Source: Rs1 sp038900335
GTDB lineage: Bacteria > Pseudomonadota > Gammaproteobacteria > Pseudomonadales > Balneatricaceae
Direction of reading: 5' to 3'
DNA: 64,000 nt
Assembly (NCBI GenBank): GCA_038900335.1
Contig: JBBMRB010000005.1
Span: 62,001 to 126,000 of the forward strand
The translations under genes and the position numbers were made by a program. Shown piece by piece: positions 50,322-59,662 of the stretch; position 1 is the first letter of the stretch, and the number at the start of each line of letters is the position of its first letter. The notes below the pieces were generated by a model that saw nothing but the letters and a program-made list of their open reading frames with translations, ran no database searches and was not told where the DNA came from.

Positions 50322-53027
50322 ATGGAAATAGGTTCTCGTGAATGGTTAATAGTAGGGGCAATCATATTTATATTATTGATTGTGGTCGATGGTTGGCGTC
50401 GCATGCGTGCGCAAAGCAACTCCCTAAAAATCGATATAGACGATAAGCTCGCAGAGTTAGGTGAGGATAATTATAATCCAGAACTGCCTCTTGGCGCCGC
50501 CAGAGCATATGTCCCTAAAGATACGGACAAAAAAAATGGCGCCAATTTTTCGCACGCTAATCAAAACAATACGCAATCAACGCAAAGTGAATTTGTCCAA
50601 GATAAAGCCCACGCTGATAAAGACATAGCTGAAAACCCGCTGCCAATCGCTGATGCATTAGCAAATGCTAAGCAGGCCATTCAAGCAAATATCGCCCAAG
50701 AATTAAATAAAACGCAACATAGCTTTAATTCCCTCAAAGTAGATGATGATCAATTTGATGTTGATTCATTATCAATGCTTGGTAATGCCGATGGTATTAT
50801 TGGTAGTAAAAGAGCGGTACAAAATAAAGAACAGCAAAGCAGTGATGCGACAAGTAGTGACTCATATAGCAGTGCTATAGATAGCAATAATATAGATAGC
50901 AATAATATAGATAGCAATAATATAGATAGCAGCGACGTTGTTTTAACAGATGATATCACCATAGCAGACCAGCCTGCAGATGAAGAGCTTGCAGCTTATA
51001 AAGAGCCTTTAGCTTATAAAGAGCCTTTAGCTCAAACTGATCCAGCAGAGCCAGAAGCTGAAAAAGTACCTGAGCAATTAGAACAGCCAGATTATGTCGA
51101 TGAAAATAACACAGATTTATCTGAGCTAACTATTCCCGATATTCTTAAAGCCAAGCCACAACAAAAAACAGCAGAGCAAACTAATCTGCAGCAATCAGTA
51201 GATGATGAAAGCCGAGCAGAATTATCGGATACAGAACAATCGATTAAATCTATGTCAGAACATGATGAGTCTATACCATCAAGTCGTGATTTTTCTGCTG
51301 ATATGTTTGAAATGCTGTTAGAAGAGAGAGATAGTCACAATAATCTTGAGCGAAATGATGCACAAACAGACGATATAGAGCAACACGGCTCAGAAGATAT
51401 AGAAGTAGAGGATGCAGGTGATACAGCGGATGATGAGCAACCTTCGTTTAGTTTAACCGATGAAGCTAAGCAGCAAGAAATAGCGGCATTAAAAGCGCGC
51501 CTTAAGCAATTGTCTAATGAAGATGATATCGATCACAGTGACGAGCAATCTAGATACACTAAAAAAGCAGTAGATAAAGAAAAAGAGTCTATAGAGCAAG
51601 TGTTGAAAAATGCGACGTCTGACGATCAAACTGACTCTGATAGCGATAACATTGCCAACGATGATGAGCTAGAGGCTGAACAGCTTAAAGATCAAGTGCC
51701 TGAGCAAGATGAGACAAGGGTTGTTGATGATGAAGTTGATTTAGAAGATATTGAGCAAGAATTAATAAGCCGTTCAAATAAAGATGAGCTTAACACTGAA
51801 ATACTGCAAAAATTAAATGCTCTAAATAATGCTGATAGCGAACCGGCAGTTAGTGAAAAAAACAAAGAGCCAGAGTTAAAGGTAACTGAATTCGAATCCG
51901 TTGCACTGCAAGGGCTCAGTGCTAATGACGATTTAGATGAGCACGATTTTGATGAGTCTGTCGATGATTCACCAGTATTTGATGATGCTGCTGACCCTTT
52001 AATGGATGGCTATGATGATAGCCGATCATCAAAAGAGTTAGTTGAACAGTTTAATCATGATTTAGCTGTTGATGACCAAGCGGTATCTAATGAGCTTGAT
52101 ATGCCTATTTCAGAAATTTTGAAAAAGAAAATTCAAAGCCAACAATCGCCAGCGAATACACAAGCGGTTGATCCGTTATTAGATAGCAGTGATAGTGTAG
52201 ATGATATTCCTGCAGGTATTGATGATATTCGCCAAGATCTTGAGGACAACAGTGAGCGTGAACAGCAGACTTTGGCTAGTAGTATAGATGAAGATGATTC
52301 ATTTGATGAGCCAGCTATTGCTAATAACCTAGGTTTTTCAGCATTTGATGACGATCCACTGATGGCCAATTTTGAAGATCCTTACGAGGATGCACAGACA
52401 GAAGACGAAAACAGTGAAGATGAAAAGGTTGAAGATCAAAAGCTGGCAACAGAAAATGAGCAAGCTTTAACTAATCAATCAGCCTTATCTGACACAGAAA
52501 AAAATGATGATGATAATACACTTGAAACACAACAAGATAAGCAAGCAGCAATGATACCAGCTAAAAAACCACGTAAATTAATAGCCAATGTCGATGACCC
52601 AGAAGTTGTTCTCATCGTTACTGTAGTGGCCAAAGATTCATATTTAGATGGCGCAGCCTTAAAACAAGTAGTTGAAGCTTGCGGTATGGAATTTGGTGAT
52701 ATGGATGTTTTCCATCGCTTTGAAGATGGTCAAGATAAAGGTGCGATTCAATTTAGTATGACTAATGCGGTTAATCCAGGGACTTTTGATATCGCTACTA
52801 TGGCGCAGTCTTCAACACCGGGCGTCTCTTTCTTTATGTCTATGGATGAGCCGCTTGATGCTAAGAATGCATTAGATTGTATGTTAGCGACCGCTGAAAC
52901 AGTGGCAAATCATTTAAACGGTAATTTGTTAGACGATGATCGCTCGGTATTAAGGCCGCAAACGAAAGAGCATTATAAAGAGCGAATTCGTATCCATGAG
53001 ATGAAAAAACTGCATCGTCGCAACTAG
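50322..53027 (+). CDS. zipA: Cell division protein ZipA with giant acidic linker
   Basis: This 901-residue protein is nearly three times the length of E. coli ZipA (328 residues). It has an N-terminal membrane helix (EWLIVGAIIFILLIVVDGW) with a basic stretch after it, and a C-terminal FtsZ-binding domain (about 765-890, PEVVLIVTVVAKDSYLDG and TPGVSFFMSMDEPLDA). The region between, about 700 residues, is disordered and very acidic, rich in Asp, Glu, Ser and Gln. It includes a 5-residue unit (DSNNI) repeated three times and a 6-residue unit (AYKEPL) repeated twice, both as DNA tandem repeats. It tethers FtsZ to the membrane at the division site. The zipA-ligA order supports the call. Confidence 0.92.
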   Translation: MEIGSREWLIVGAIIFILLIVVDGWRRMRAQSNSLKIDIDDKLAELGEDNYNPELPLGAARAYVPKDTDKKNGANFSHANQNNTQSTQSEFVQDKAHADKDIAENPLPIADALANAKQAIQANIAQELNKTQHSFNSLKVDDDQFDVDSLSMLGNADGIIGSKRAVQNKEQQSSDATSSDSYSSAIDSNNIDSNNIDSNNIDSSDVVLTDDITIADQPADEELAAYKEPLAYKEPLAQTDPAEPEAEKVPEQLEQPDYVDENNTDLSELTIPDILKAKPQQKTAEQTNLQQSVDDESRAELSDTEQSIKSMSEHDESIPSSRDFSADMFEMLLEERDSHNNLERNDAQTDDIEQHGSEDIEVEDAGDTADDEQPSFSLTDEAKQQEIAALKARLKQLSNEDDIDHSDEQSRYTKKAVDKEKESIEQVLKNATSDDQTDSDSDNIANDDELEAEQLKDQVPEQDETRVVDDEVDLEDIEQELISRSNKDELNTEILQKLNALNNADSEPAVSEKNKEPELKVTEFESVALQGLSANDDLDEHDFDESVDDSPVFDDAADPLMDGYDDSRSSKELVEQFNHDLAVDDQAVSNELDMPISEILKKKIQSQQSPANTQAVDPLLDSSDSVDDIPAGIDDIRQDLEDNSEREQQTLASSIDEDDSFDEPAIANNLGFSAFDDDPLMANFEDPYEDAQTEDENSEDEKVEDQKLATENEQALTNQSALSDTEKNDDDNTLETQQDKQAAMIPAKKPRKLIANVDDPEVVLIVTVVAKDSYLDGAALKQVVEACGMEFGDMDVFHRFEDGQDKGAIQFSMTNAVNPGTFDIATMAQSSTPGVSFFMSMDEPLDAKNALDCMLATAETVANHLNGNLLDDDRSVLRPQTKEHYKERIRIHEMKKLHRRN
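50881..50925. repeat. Three tandem 15-bp repeats in zipA
   Basis: Three exact copies of ATAGCAATAATATAG encode three DSNNI units in the acidic linker. The unit length is a multiple of three, so the frame is kept. Perfect identity suggests recent slippage and probable length variation among strains. Confidence 0.85.
50994..51029. repeat. Two tandem 18-bp repeats in zipA
   Basis: Two exact copies of GCTTATAAAGAGCCTTTA (50994-51011 and 51012-51029) encode AYKEPL twice. Like the 15-bp repeats about 70 bases upstream, they keep the frame and lie in the disordered linker. Confidence 0.85.
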
Positions 53028-53035
53028 TATTAAAC

Positions 53036-53062
53036 GCCGAGCATTGCTCGGCATTATTTTTT
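53036..53062 (+). terminator. Rho-independent terminator after zipA
   Basis: GCCGAGC (53036-53042) and GCTCGGC (53046-53052) form a tight stem with loop ATT, and ATTATTTTTT follows. It starts nine bases after the zipA stop and 52 bases before ligA. ligA would then need its own promoter or readthrough. Confidence 0.8.
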
Positions 53063-53087
53063 AAAAACGTATGTAATTGAGTACGCC

Positions 53088-55124
53088 ATGCCAGATACCT
53101 CCCTACCATTAGAAATTCAGCAGCTGATTGCTGAAATAGATCAGCACAATTATCGCTACCATGTGTTAGATACTCCCTCAATTCCCGATGCTCATTACGA
53201 TAAGCTGTTTCAGCAATTAAAAGCGTGGGAAATAGCAAACCCTGAGTTAATTAGTCAGCAATCGCCAACACAAAGAGTGGGAGCAAAGCCGAGAGAAGGT
53301 TTTGGTCAAATTACTCATGAAATGCCGATGTTGTCATTAGATAACGTATTTGCAGGCACTGAGTTAGCGGATTTTTCACAGCGTATTAAAGAGCGTTTAG
53401 GTGCTAGTGACGAAAAAATAATAGAGTTTGCCTGCGAGCCAAAACTCGATGGCGTCGCTGTGAGTTTACTTTATGAAGACGGCGTGTTGATTCGTGGTGC
53501 AACCCGTGGTGATGGCAGTGTCGGTGAAGATATTACTCATAATGTACGTACAATATCATCCATTCCACTAACGCTTTTAGGCGAGGGTTATCCGCGAAGA
53601 TTAGAAGTGCGCGGTGAAATTTATATGCTAAAAGCCGGTTTTAAGGCGATGAATCTTCACGCTGAAAAAATTGGTGATAAATTATTTGCCAATCCGCGCA
53701 ATGCAGCGGCCGGCTCAATTCGTCAATTAGATCCTAAAATAACGGCGAGAAGGCCCCTTGAAATGTGTTGTTATAGTGTCGGTGTGGTCGAGGGCGGCGC
53801 GATACCACAAGGGCATATAGAGACGCTAGAGTTGCTACAAACCTGGGGGCTTAAGATTAATCCGTACCTAACAAAAGCTGTCGATATAGAACAGCAGCTT
53901 GAGTTCATTGAAAAAATGCAAGCTTTAAGAGAAAACTTGCCTTATGAAATTGACGGCTTAGTCTTTAAAGTTAATGATTATGCGCTACAGCAGCGTCTAG
54001 GTTTTATATCGCGTGCGCCGCGCTGGGCAACAGCTTACAAGTTTCCAGCACAAGAGGCTGTTACTAAAATTGAAAATGTTGAATTCCAAGTAGGGCGTAC
54101 AGGTGCGGTTACACCAGTTGCCAGGCTTGAACCGGTGTTTGTTGGTGGTGTGACTGTCAGCAATGCAACGCTACATAACATGGATGAAGTTGCGCGCTTA
54201 GATGTGAAAATTGGCGATTATGTGGTGGTGCATCGCGCGGGTGATGTGATCCCTAAAATTTCGCGAGTCCTATTAGAAAAACGTAGCGCTGATGTTAGTG
54301 ATGTTGAATTTCCAAATGAGTGCCCAATTTGTCAATCACAAATTGTGCGTATTACTGGCGAAGCTATTTCGCGCTGCAGTGGTGGCTTGACTTGCGCTGC
54401 CCAACGCAAAGAGGCGATTGTTCACTATGTTTCCAAAAAAGCGTTGGATATCGATGGCCTAGGGGAAAAATTAATTGATACGCTAGTCAGTAAAGAGATG
54501 GTGATCAACCTAGATGATCTTTATAACCTATCTAAAATTAACCTGTTGCGATTAGAGCGAATGGGTGAAAAATCAGTAGATAAGTTATTAAAAAATATTG
54601 AGCAGGCAAAGCATACCAGCCTTGCAAAGTTTATATATGCGTTAGGTATTAGAGAAGTCGGTGAGGCAACCGCTAGAAACTTAGCTGTCGAATTTGGTTT
54701 TCTGGATCGCATCGTTGCGGCTTCAGTTGAAAGATTAGAGCAGGTCAGTGATGTTGGCCCTATCGTCGCTAAACATATAGCTAGCTTTTTTGCGCAAACT
54801 CAGAACCTGCAAGTTATTGAGCGCTTGCGAGAAGCGGGAGTGAATTGGCCAGAATCCGAACCTGTTGCTGCTGATACCCTCGCTCTGGCAGGTAAAGTTT
54901 ATGTATTAACCGGCACGTTACAGTTAATGGGGCGAGCGGAGGCTAAAGCGTACTTACAGGAGCTTGGTGCCAAGGTGTCAGGTAGCGTATCGAAAAATAC
55001 CGATTGTGTGGTTGCCGGTGAAGCGGCTGGCTCTAAGTTAAAAAAAGCGAGCGATCTAGGTGTTAAAGTTTTAACAGAAGCCGAGTTTGTGCTGTTTTTA
55101 CAAGGTCTTGGTATTAATGTTTAG
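53088..55124 (+). CDS. ligA: NAD-dependent DNA ligase LigA
   Basis: This 678-residue replicative DNA ligase seals nicks using NAD+. The adenylated lysine is K119 in CEPKLDGVAV. The N-terminal NAD-binding region (NYRYHVLDTPSIPDAHYD), OB fold, zinc cysteines (CPICQSQIV to CAAQR), helix-hairpin-helix repeats and a C-terminal BRCT domain (KVYVLTGTL to AGSKLKKA) are all present. Its place after zipA is conserved in gammaproteobacteria. The length is normal. Confidence 0.96.
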   Translation: MPDTSLPLEIQQLIAEIDQHNYRYHVLDTPSIPDAHYDKLFQQLKAWEIANPELISQQSPTQRVGAKPREGFGQITHEMPMLSLDNVFAGTELADFSQRIKERLGASDEKIIEFACEPKLDGVAVSLLYEDGVLIRGATRGDGSVGEDITHNVRTISSIPLTLLGEGYPRRLEVRGEIYMLKAGFKAMNLHAEKIGDKLFANPRNAAAGSIRQLDPKITARRPLEMCCYSVGVVEGGAIPQGHIETLELLQTWGLKINPYLTKAVDIEQQLEFIEKMQALRENLPYEIDGLVFKVNDYALQQRLGFISRAPRWATAYKFPAQEAVTKIENVEFQVGRTGAVTPVARLEPVFVGGVTVSNATLHNMDEVARLDVKIGDYVVVHRAGDVIPKISRVLLEKRSADVSDVEFPNECPICQSQIVRITGEAISRCSGGLTCAAQRKEAIVHYVSKKALDIDGLGEKLIDTLVSKEMVINLDDLYNLSKINLLRLERMGEKSVDKLLKNIEQAKHTSLAKFIYALGIREVGEATARNLAVEFGFLDRIVAASVERLEQVSDVGPIVAKHIASFFAQTQNLQVIERLREAGVNWPESEPVAADTLALAGKVYVLTGTLQLMGRAEAKAYLQELGAKVSGSVSKNTDCVVAGEAAGSKLKKASDLGVKVLTEAEFVLFLQGLGINV

Positions 55125-55142
55125 TCGTGTTTTAGGGGATAT

Positions 55143-55361
55143 ATGATCATTCCATATCAGTCACTTAGTGAAGAGACATTGACTAACTTAATAGAAGAGT
55201 TTGTCACCCGAGATGGTACAGATTATGGCAGTTATGATCTGACGATGCAGGATAAAGTCTCATCCGTAAAATTGTTACTACAATCTGGTGAGGTCGTGTT
55301 GCTATTTACCGAGTGTACGCAGTCGGTAAATATTGTCGAAAAAGCAAGCTTAAATAATTAA
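55143..55361 (+). CDS. yheU: YheU family (UPF0270) small protein
   Basis: This 72-residue cytoplasmic protein begins MIIPYQSLSEETLTNLIEEF and has VTRDGTDYG, the hallmark of UPF0270/YheU. The function is unknown. It follows ligA by 18 bases and may be co-transcribed. The start is ATG 55143 behind TAGGGGAT. Confidence 0.88.
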   Translation: MIIPYQSLSEETLTNLIEEFVTRDGTDYGSYDLTMQDKVSSVKLLLQSGEVVLLFTECTQSVNIVEKASLNN

Positions 55362-55425
55362 AGCTAGGTCGCTAGCAATGACTTTAAGCTTGTTGAAATC
55401 AGTCTCTGTTACACTGCTTCTGTTA

Positions 55426-56064
55426 TTACGCCCATCTCTCGATATGGGCACCGCTAATGATAAGTCTCAATAAATCCGCTCGACAGACAATACCCACCAA
55501 CTCCTCTTCGCTATCAAATATTGGTACGCCATTGATATCGAATTCTAAAAAGCAGGCCGCTATTTGGTCTACTTGTGTGGTCGGCAAACCGGCTATCATT
55601 TGTTTGTTATAATAAGGCGTTATGCTTTGTGTCGACTCCTTACCTATTTTAAGAACATCGTTTTTAGCTAGAATCCCCATTGTTTTTCCCGCTGCATTAG
55701 TGACTAGCAAGTGGCTAATATGTAAATTTTGCATGCGTTCCCATGCGGCATGTGCAGTCGTGCCCTCGATAATGGTGTGTACAGGTTGGCTCATTATTTG
55801 AGAGGCTATCAGTCCTTTTTTTGAGCTATTAGCATGGGAGCTTGGTTTCAAACCTTCATAGGTGGCAGGTGTTTTATCGTCAGCTGAGCGGTGACGTTCC
55901 AGAAGGTCACGGAAGTCTTTATGTTTGGTTTGTAGATCTTTATCGTCATGAGTAGCAGTGTGTGAGGCTTCACTGGCGCTCGTTTTATCTACCCCTTTGT
56001 CAGGGAAAATAGATCGTAATGGGGTGCTAACCCTACGTCCTTGATCAATTATGGCGAAAGACAT
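55426..56064 (-). CDS. Protein with two CBS domains
   Basis: This 212-residue cytoplasmic protein has a charged and probably disordered N-terminus (1-85), then a pair of CBS domains. The first is around SQIMSQPVHTIIEGTTAHAAW, and the second around MIAGLPTTQVDQIAACFLEFDINGVPIFD. CBS pairs bind adenosine nucleotides and act as energy or ionic sensors. No effector domain is attached, so its target is unknown. It is transcribed alone toward yheU. Confidence 0.88.
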   Translation of the reverse strand: MSFAIIDQGRRVSTPLRSIFPDKGVDKTSASEASHTATHDDKDLQTKHKDFRDLLERHRSADDKTPATYEGLKPSSHANSSKKGLIASQIMSQPVHTIIEGTTAHAAWERMQNLHISHLLVTNAAGKTMGILAKNDVLKIGKESTQSITPYYNKQMIAGLPTTQVDQIAACFLEFDINGVPIFDSEEELVGIVCRADLLRLIISGAHIERWA

Positions 56065-56227
56065 TGAGACCTCCGAGTATCTTTACGGCTTGTAAACATA
56101 CAATGCCGCTATTAGAGAACATATGGTGTCGTAGTAACTGCTCTCTCAGGTTTTTCACAACAAGGCGCTAGCCGTTATTATGACAATATTACGAAAATTA
56201 TGAGTAAAAATAATTCCCTACTACTTA

Positions 56228-58228
56228 CTATATCGTCCGTCTAATCAATTGTTTAATAACAAATCTAGCAGGATGTAACGAATCAGACAAGTTTTTAGCG
56301 AGAGGGCTTGGCTGATTTGTAATTAAACACGCTAAATACTCAGCACTTAGTGGGCAGGTTATCAGTCCTTTAGCGCCATGTCCGGTATTGATAAATAGGC
56401 CCTGATAGTTTGGTGCCGTGTTATTTTCAAAGCGCCAGTGTTTATCTTTATTTAGTTTTTTAAATTGAGTAACAAATTGTTGATGTTTGGGGGCAGGGCC
56501 TACAACCGGTAAATAATCAGGCGTTGAACAGCGTTTGGCGACTTTGCCAGATAACTCATCAGCTATGTTTAATACTTTGGCAAAGTTGGGCAGTACCTTG
56601 TTTAAGTTGGCGATATTGGTTTGCTGGTCTTTGTTTTGCAGTTGCGTGGTATTGTTATGTAAATCAAAACTCGCACCAAAACAAAATTGGTTGTCAGTAG
56701 CAGGGCAAATGTAGCCCGCACCGCAAACCACGGTATTGAGTACACTCGCTTTGTTTTTATTAGCGTGAGTTACTTGGCCGCGAATAGCTTTTGTTGGTAG
56801 TTGTTGTAGTTGCTCAAACTGTGTCGCCTGGTTGGCTGATGCAACAACAACGACATCAAAAGTATAGGCTTGATGATCATCACAGTGTAGTTGCCAGGCT
56901 AAATCTTCAGTTTGTTTGAGCTCGGTTATGCGGGTGTTTAACGCCAGTGTTATCTGCTCATGGTCTATGAGTTTTTGACAAAACAGTGCGGGTGAGACCC
57001 AGCCTGCGCGAGGGAAAAACAAACCGCTAAAAGGTGTCGCTGTGCCGGCTATTTGCGATGCTTGTTCAGCGCTAACCCATCTGACAATGTCAGTTGAGTA
57101 GTTATCTTGTGCCAGTAAATCTTGCTGTTGTAATTGCTCTTTTTCACTCGTCGCTAATTGCAGTAAACCGCATTGCTCTGCCGTTACTTTGTCAAAACAC
57201 TGATATACGTTTAACAAGCGTAGCGAGTACTCTAAGCCAGTTAAGTGAAGTTCACCAGCAACGGTAGGTTTAGATGGTAACTTTGCGTACAGAGCCCCTT
57301 GCAGGTTGCCTGATGCGTGTTGACAGATACCAGTGCTGCTATCAAATAAAGTTACATCGATGCCTCTGCGTGCCAATGCTTCGGCTGTGGTGCACCCCGC
57401 TAGCCCCGCACCAATAATTGCCACTCTTGGTTTATTGTTATCAGCGCCTTGATAGTTAAACCAAGGCGTTTTATTGTCAGCGTTTATTTGCTCTGGGTTA
57501 AAAGTAGCGCTAATCATTTCTCTTTTTTTGCCAAAGCCACTGTGTTTCTTAATATCAAAGCCTTGTGCCTGTAGTGCTCTACGGACAAAACCTGCCGATG
57601 TAAATGAGGATAACGTGGTATGTCCTCTCGTACTTAAACGAGAAATCTGACTAAATAATGGATCCGTCCACATGTCCGGGTTTTTAGCAGGTGAGAAACC
57701 ATCGAGATACCAGATATCTGTTTTATGGTTGCAGCGTTGATAGGCGCTGATACTGTCTTCAAACATTAAAGTAAGGTAAATATCGCCGCCATTGAGAATA
57801 AGGCGATGAAAGCCTTTGCTCGCAGGGGGGTATTGCTGGCAGATCTGGGTAGTGATATCACTAAAGTGTGGAAAACTGGCGACTGTCTTTTTAAAGTCAG
57901 CCAGTGATAGTGGAAACAGTTCGCTTGAATAAAAATAAATGGGCTTGCGGTCAGTAGCAGTCATCGCGCTTTTAGTATCGCTCGTTTTGCTAATCTTATC
58001 TAATGCCAGCAAAGTACAATAAAAGTTTAAACCCGTGCCAAAGCCGGTCTCATTAATACATAGGTAATTATTAGCCCGCTGATATCTGTCGCTAATATTG
58101 TTTGGCTTAACAAAAACATGTAATGATTCGTCTGCGCCACCATCTGAATTGAAATAATAGTCATCAAATTGTGTTGAAAAAGGCGTGCTGTCTTGCCAGT
58201 TGATCGCGCTGTTTTTTATTGGGTTCAT
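56228..58228 (-). CDS. mnmC: Bifunctional tRNA mnm5s2U34 enzyme MnmC
   Basis: This 666-residue protein has two enzyme parts that finish mnm5s2U at the wobble position of some tRNAs. Residues 1-250 are the SAM-dependent methyltransferase (NETGFGTGLNFY, and IWYLDGFSPAKNPDMW). Residues from about 262 on are the FAD oxidoreductase, with RVAIIGAGLAGCTTAEALARR and a C-terminal NTGHGAKGLITCPL. Both domains look complete and the length is the family's usual one. It is a single gene with no clear operon. Confidence 0.95.
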   Translation of the reverse strand: MNPIKNSAINWQDSTPFSTQFDDYYFNSDGGADESLHVFVKPNNISDRYQRANNYLCINETGFGTGLNFYCTLLALDKISKTSDTKSAMTATDRKPIYFYSSELFPLSLADFKKTVASFPHFSDITTQICQQYPPASKGFHRLILNGGDIYLTLMFEDSISAYQRCNHKTDIWYLDGFSPAKNPDMWTDPLFSQISRLSTRGHTTLSSFTSAGFVRRALQAQGFDIKKHSGFGKKREMISATFNPEQINADNKTPWFNYQGADNNKPRVAIIGAGLAGCTTAEALARRGIDVTLFDSSTGICQHASGNLQGALYAKLPSKPTVAGELHLTGLEYSLRLLNVYQCFDKVTAEQCGLLQLATSEKEQLQQQDLLAQDNYSTDIVRWVSAEQASQIAGTATPFSGLFFPRAGWVSPALFCQKLIDHEQITLALNTRITELKQTEDLAWQLHCDDHQAYTFDVVVVASANQATQFEQLQQLPTKAIRGQVTHANKNKASVLNTVVCGAGYICPATDNQFCFGASFDLHNNTTQLQNKDQQTNIANLNKVLPNFAKVLNIADELSGKVAKRCSTPDYLPVVGPAPKHQQFVTQFKKLNKDKHWRFENNTAPNYQGLFINTGHGAKGLITCPLSAEYLACLITNQPSPLAKNLSDSLHPARFVIKQLIRRTI

Positions 58229-58379
58229 GGTATTGTTTGGCTGTTGTTTAGGTTATAGGTAACACAAATGAAATTATCGTCATAGATTAAGGGGGTTGTT
58301 AGAGTCACGGCATTGAACTTGTTAATAACTTCCCCAAATACTTATTGTATATTAATTAGTAATAAATGTAGGGAATTAA

Positions 58380-59546
58380 ATGAAAATTGCAGTTGCCGGC
58401 ACCGGTTATGTTGGTTTATCAAATGCTATGCTACTAGCGCAACATAACCAAGTGGTTGCTGTTGATATCGACAAGCATAGAGTTGAGTTGCTCAATAACA
58501 GATTATCACCGATAGTTGATCCACAGATCGAGCAGTTTTTGACTAATGAGACACTGGATTTTGTTGCCACATTAGATCCTCTGCTAGCATATAGTGAAGC
58601 TGATTTTGTCATCATAGCAACACCGACAGATTATGACCCTGCGACTAATTATTTTGATACATCCTCGGTAGAGAGCGTGATTGATGTGGTGCTCGCCATA
58701 AACCCTGCGGCAGTGCTGGTGATAAAATCAACTGTTCCGGTCGGTTTTACAGCGAGAATAAAAGCCGAGAAATCGATTGATAATATCATGTTTTCCCCTG
58801 AGTTTTTAAGAGAGGGAAAAGCGCTGTATGATAATTTACATCCATCGCGCATTATTGTTGGTGAGCAAAGTGAGCGGGCAGCGGTTTTTGCCAATTTATT
58901 AAAGCGAGGTGCGATCAAGCAAGATATTGAAATTCTATTTATTAATTCAACAGAGGCGGAGGCAGTTAAGTTGTTCTCCAATACCTATTTGGCAATGCGC
59001 GTCGCCTATTTTAATGAGTTAGATACATACTGTGAAAGTATTAATATCAGCAGTAAGCAAGTGATATCTGGTGTCGGTTTAGATCCACGTATTGGCTCTC
59101 ATTATAATAACCCATCCTTTGGCTATGGCGGCTATTGCCTACCTAAAGATACTAAGCAGTTATTAGCTAATTATGATGATGTTCCCAACAATTTAATAGG
59201 GGCTATTGTTAACGCCAATGTAACACGTAAAGATTTCATTGCCGATCAAGTGTTAAAGCGAAATCCTAAAACGGTGGGTATCTATCGATTAGTGATGAAA
59301 CAAGGTTCTGATAATTTTAGAGCGTCTGCGATTCAAGGGATAATGAAGCGTATTAAAGCCAAAGGCGTCGAGGTCATTGTCTATGAGCCGTGCTGTAAAG
59401 AAGATGAGTTTTTCCACTCAAAAGTGATTGAGGATTTAGGTGCGTTTAAAGCACAAAGTGATGTGATTATTGCCAATCGTATTGATGAAGATGTGCAGGA
59501 TGTCATCGCTAAAATATATACTCGCGATTTATTTGGTCAAGATTAA
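58380..59546 (+). CDS. ugd: UDP-glucose 6-dehydrogenase
   Basis: This 388-residue NAD-dependent enzyme oxidises UDP-glucose to UDP-glucuronate for surface polysaccharides. The NAD site is GTGYVGLSNAM (7-17). The catalytic cysteine is C253 in FGYGGYCLPKD, and STVPVGFT and EFLREGKALYD are present. It matches the short 388-residue group found in capsule and Wbp-type loci, but no other polysaccharide gene is nearby. A strong terminator follows at 59610-59641. Confidence 0.94.
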   Translation: MKIAVAGTGYVGLSNAMLLAQHNQVVAVDIDKHRVELLNNRLSPIVDPQIEQFLTNETLDFVATLDPLLAYSEADFVIIATPTDYDPATNYFDTSSVESVIDVVLAINPAAVLVIKSTVPVGFTARIKAEKSIDNIMFSPEFLREGKALYDNLHPSRIIVGEQSERAAVFANLLKRGAIKQDIEILFINSTEAEAVKLFSNTYLAMRVAYFNELDTYCESINISSKQVISGVGLDPRIGSHYNNPSFGYGGYCLPKDTKQLLANYDDVPNNLIGAIVNANVTRKDFIADQVLKRNPKTVGIYRLVMKQGSDNFRASAIQGIMKRIKAKGVEVIVYEPCCKEDEFFHSKVIEDLGAFKAQSDVIIANRIDEDVQDVIAKIYTRDLFGQD

Positions 59547-59609
59547 GCCTATTTATATATCGGTTAACTACTATAGCTCACCTTAATATGGCTTGAGAGC
59601 ATTAAAAAA

Positions 59610-59641
59610 GGCAAAGATTTTACAATCTTTGCCTTTTTTTT
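59610..59641. terminator. Bidirectional terminator between ugd and accC
   Basis: GGCAAAGATT (59610-59619) pairs perfectly with AATCTTTGCC (59624-59633) around loop TTAC. Eight T residues follow on the plus strand, and six A residues precede the stem, so it works as a T-run for the opposite direction too. It serves both ugd and the aroQ-accB-accC operon. Confidence 0.92.
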
Positions 59642-59662
59642 AAAGCACGCTAATCAAAGTGC

